Below, in pieces: positions 62,551 to 64,000 of a stretch of 64,000 bases of DNA. This DNA comes from Morganella morganii H1r (lineage in GTDB: Bacteria; Pseudomonadota; Gammaproteobacteria; Enterobacterales; Enterobacteriaceae). The stretch's first letter is position 1, and each line of letters starts with the position of its first letter. The stretch spans positions 61,426-125,425 of the forward strand of contig NZ_AYMP01000015.1 in the NCBI RefSeq assembly GCF_000633515.1, written 5' to 3'. Made by a program: the position numbers and the translations under genes. The notes below the pieces were generated by a model. The model saw only the letters and a list, made by a program, of their open reading frames with translations, did no database searches and was not told the DNA's origin.

Positions 62551-64000
62551 TTAACGCCAAGCCTGAACAAATATATTTAGTGACCCTGCTGTATCCGTTG
62601 CTCCGGTTGTAGTATTAACTATCCTCGCAACGGCGGTTAAACTACCGTATGTGTCAAAATGCACTGAACGGACAAAAGGATTCGGCACTGCGACAGCGCT
62701 AAAATCAGGAACTGCAACAATATGTTTCGGAGCAAAGCCAAAATTAATGATATCCCCGCTTTTTACCGCCAGGTGTTTGCCGATATAATCTGGTGCATTA
62801 CTTATTTTGTGTGTCCTGATTACCTTGCCATTGCCGAAGATATCTATTTTCGTGAACGCGCCAAGCGGGTCGTTAAGATAAACAACAGCATTACCGGCAA
62901 CATATAAATGCCTTATGTTTGCTCCCTCTCCGATTACTGTTGGCATATTAATATGCACAACAGCAGAATCCTGAACTCTGACAAGATAGGTGTTAGTGCT
63001 ACCCACAGCGCCCACTGGTGATGCGAAATTCGGAGAATTTAATATTACCTCCGAGCTGGACAGTACCGTCACTGCCGCCTGGTTTACACCGAGATAACCG
63101 GCATCCTGTTCAAAATTAGGGGAGTTAAAAATTACGCCCTTTGACCCAAGCCCTATTAATACGTGACGCGCCCCCGTTGACCCTGAGTTATAGCAGTTAA
63201 ACACCGCACCCTTAACACCGGCAATATTAAGCCCCAATTCTGATGGTGCGGACGAGTAACAGTTATTGAATACATTCTGAATGAGACCACCATTACCGGT
63301 TAAATCAAAACTGATCCTGCATTCGTTGGCACGCACGTTATCAAACGAGCATGAAAAATCAGAAGCGCCGGCCTTATAACCAATATCGAATTTATTCAGA
63401 TACAGGTCAGATAACCGGCAATTAACCATTCCCCAAGTGTTACCATCAATACCACGTCCGGCTGTTGGCGATTCTGTGGCAATGGTCATTTTTGATATTT
63501 CGCCACCACGAACGATCTGAGATGACATCACAATGCCTGACTGACCAGAAGGAACATTAACGATAGTTGACTGACTACCCGACCCGATCAGACCGAACCC
63601 TGATTTCCATGTAAAATTACCTGTAAATACCCCAGCCGGGGCAGTAAACAAAACAGGATCATCTGCCGTTGATATGTAGTCATTTACCGGTGTTAAATCA
63701 TCACCTGATACACCATACCCGCGAACACTGTTAAAGCGCCGCCAATCTTCCCTATCAAAAAATGACTTTAAGGTATCACCACCAACGCCAACCAAACTAC
63801 CGTCACCGCTTATCAAATCAGACCTTAATGCCGCATCACCAACACCAATCCACGCCCCCATGCCAACACCGCCAGCAGACTCAGGCGCTGACCCGACCTG
63901 AACCGTCTTTGGCAAATCACCATCCCAGCGGTAATATTCACCGGTAGTTTCATCACGCAGAATTTCATTGCGTTTTGTTATCTCTGCACCCTGCTGGAAG
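62551..64000 (-). CDS. Phage tail spike, 5' end outside the window
   Basis: At least 483 codons; the frame stays open to the window edge, so the apparent TTG start at 63915 is internal. The visible N-terminal part (ILRDETTGEYYRWDGDLP, then PESAGGVGMGAWIGVGDAALR) is a head-binding/linker region found on many tailspikes; the rest is repetitive right-handed beta-helix sequence with recurring NSPNF and NCYNS rungs and a compact C-terminal domain. It probably binds or cleaves a surface polysaccharide. Part of a prophage continuing beyond 64000. Confidence 0.85.
   Translation of the reverse strand, partial: FQQGAEITKRNEILRDETTGEYYRWDGDLPKTVQVGSAPESAGGVGMGAWIGVGDAALRSDLISGDGSLVGVGGDTLKSFFDREDWRRFNSVRGYGVSGDDLTPVNDYISTADDPVLFTAPAGVFTGNFTWKSGFGLIGSGSQSTIVNVPSGQSGIVMSSQIVRGGEISKMTIATESPTAGRGIDGNTWGMVNCRLSDLYLNKFDIGYKAGASDFSCSFDNVRANECRISFDLTGNGGLIQNVFNNCYSSAPSELGLNIAGVKGAVFNCYNSGSTGARHVLIGLGSKGVIFNSPNFEQDAGYLGVNQAAVTVLSSSEVILNSPNFASPVGAVGSTNTYLVRVQDSAVVHINMPTVIGEGANIRHLYVAGNAVVYLNDPLGAFTKIDIFGNGKVIRTHKISNAPDYIGKHLAVKSGDIINFGFAPKHIVAVPDFSAVAVPNPFVRSVHFDTYGSLTAVARIVNTTTGATDTAGSLNIFVQAWR

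Noticed and set aside
63915..63915. TTG at 63915 as the tail-spike start
   Set aside because: The frame continues open and conserved-looking (ILRDETTGEYYRWDGD) to the window edge.

Overview
The window reads as chromosomal DNA of an enterobacterial species of the Morganellaceae, most consistent with Morganella (GC near 50 %, not the ~40 % of Proteus and Providencia). Gene order follows the E. coli 36-40 min region over long stretches (menI-ydiJ-ydiK-rprA-ppsA-ppsR-aroH-hemP; btuC-ihfA-pheTS-rplT-rpmI-infC-thrS; yniA-yniB-hxpB-ydjM-tcyP; yffB-dapE), broken by locus-specific insertions. The species call is inference from memory of family members; no database was searched.

Layout. 0-10 kb: menI/ydiJ (reverse), ydiK, the small RNA RprA with an RcsB-like box, the PEP synthase pair ppsA/ppsR, and aroH. 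10-15.4 kb: a haem block (Fur box, hemP, hmuSTUV without a receptor gene), an unknown membrane protein and a divergent PqrA/MarA-type regulator behind a strong Fur box. 15.4-26.5 kb: lplA, nlpC, a second arnT-like gene and the complete arnBCADTEF operon for aminoarabinose modification of lipid A. 26.6-35.8 kb: btuCD, ihfA, the phenylalanyl-tRNA synthetase operon with its pheM leader peptide and attenuator, rplT-rpmI-infC (infC starts at AUU) and thrS with its tRNA-mimic operator. 36-48 kb: a sulfatase-fold phosphoethanolamine-transferase-like protein, a probable new small RNA, the transglycosylase EmtA, the Fur-controlled metal transporter sitABCD, yniA/yniB/hxpB, LexA-controlled ydjM and tcyP. 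47.5-48.8 kb: an AT-rich island that looks like a frameshifted membrane toxin plus an immunity-like membrane protein. 48.9-57.4 kb: htpX, a clear ryhB, yaeR, maeB, an orphan NarP-like regulator, an unknown periplasmic protein, yffB-dapE-M15 peptidase and ybaN. 57.5-64 kb: a benzoylformate-decarboxylase-like ThDP enzyme, a tiny lipoprotein, an AT-rich acyltransferase, a phage-type DNA polymerase III theta (HolE/HOT) and a tail spike running off the end: the edge of a prophage.

Two themes recur. Iron/metal control: Fur boxes stand before hemP, before the PqrA-like regulator, before sitA and over the ryhB promoter. Envelope modification and polymyxin tolerance: arn operon, extra ArnT, pEtN-transferase-like protein and an O-acetyltransferase. 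The observations most worth following are the frameshifted toxin/immunity pair, the perfect hairpin that covers the hmuS ribosome-binding site, the second ArnT, the unassigned small RNA near 37.8 kb, the decarboxylase lacking a catalytic histidine, and the phage-end cargo genes. No tRNA, rRNA, insertion sequence or CRISPR array was seen.
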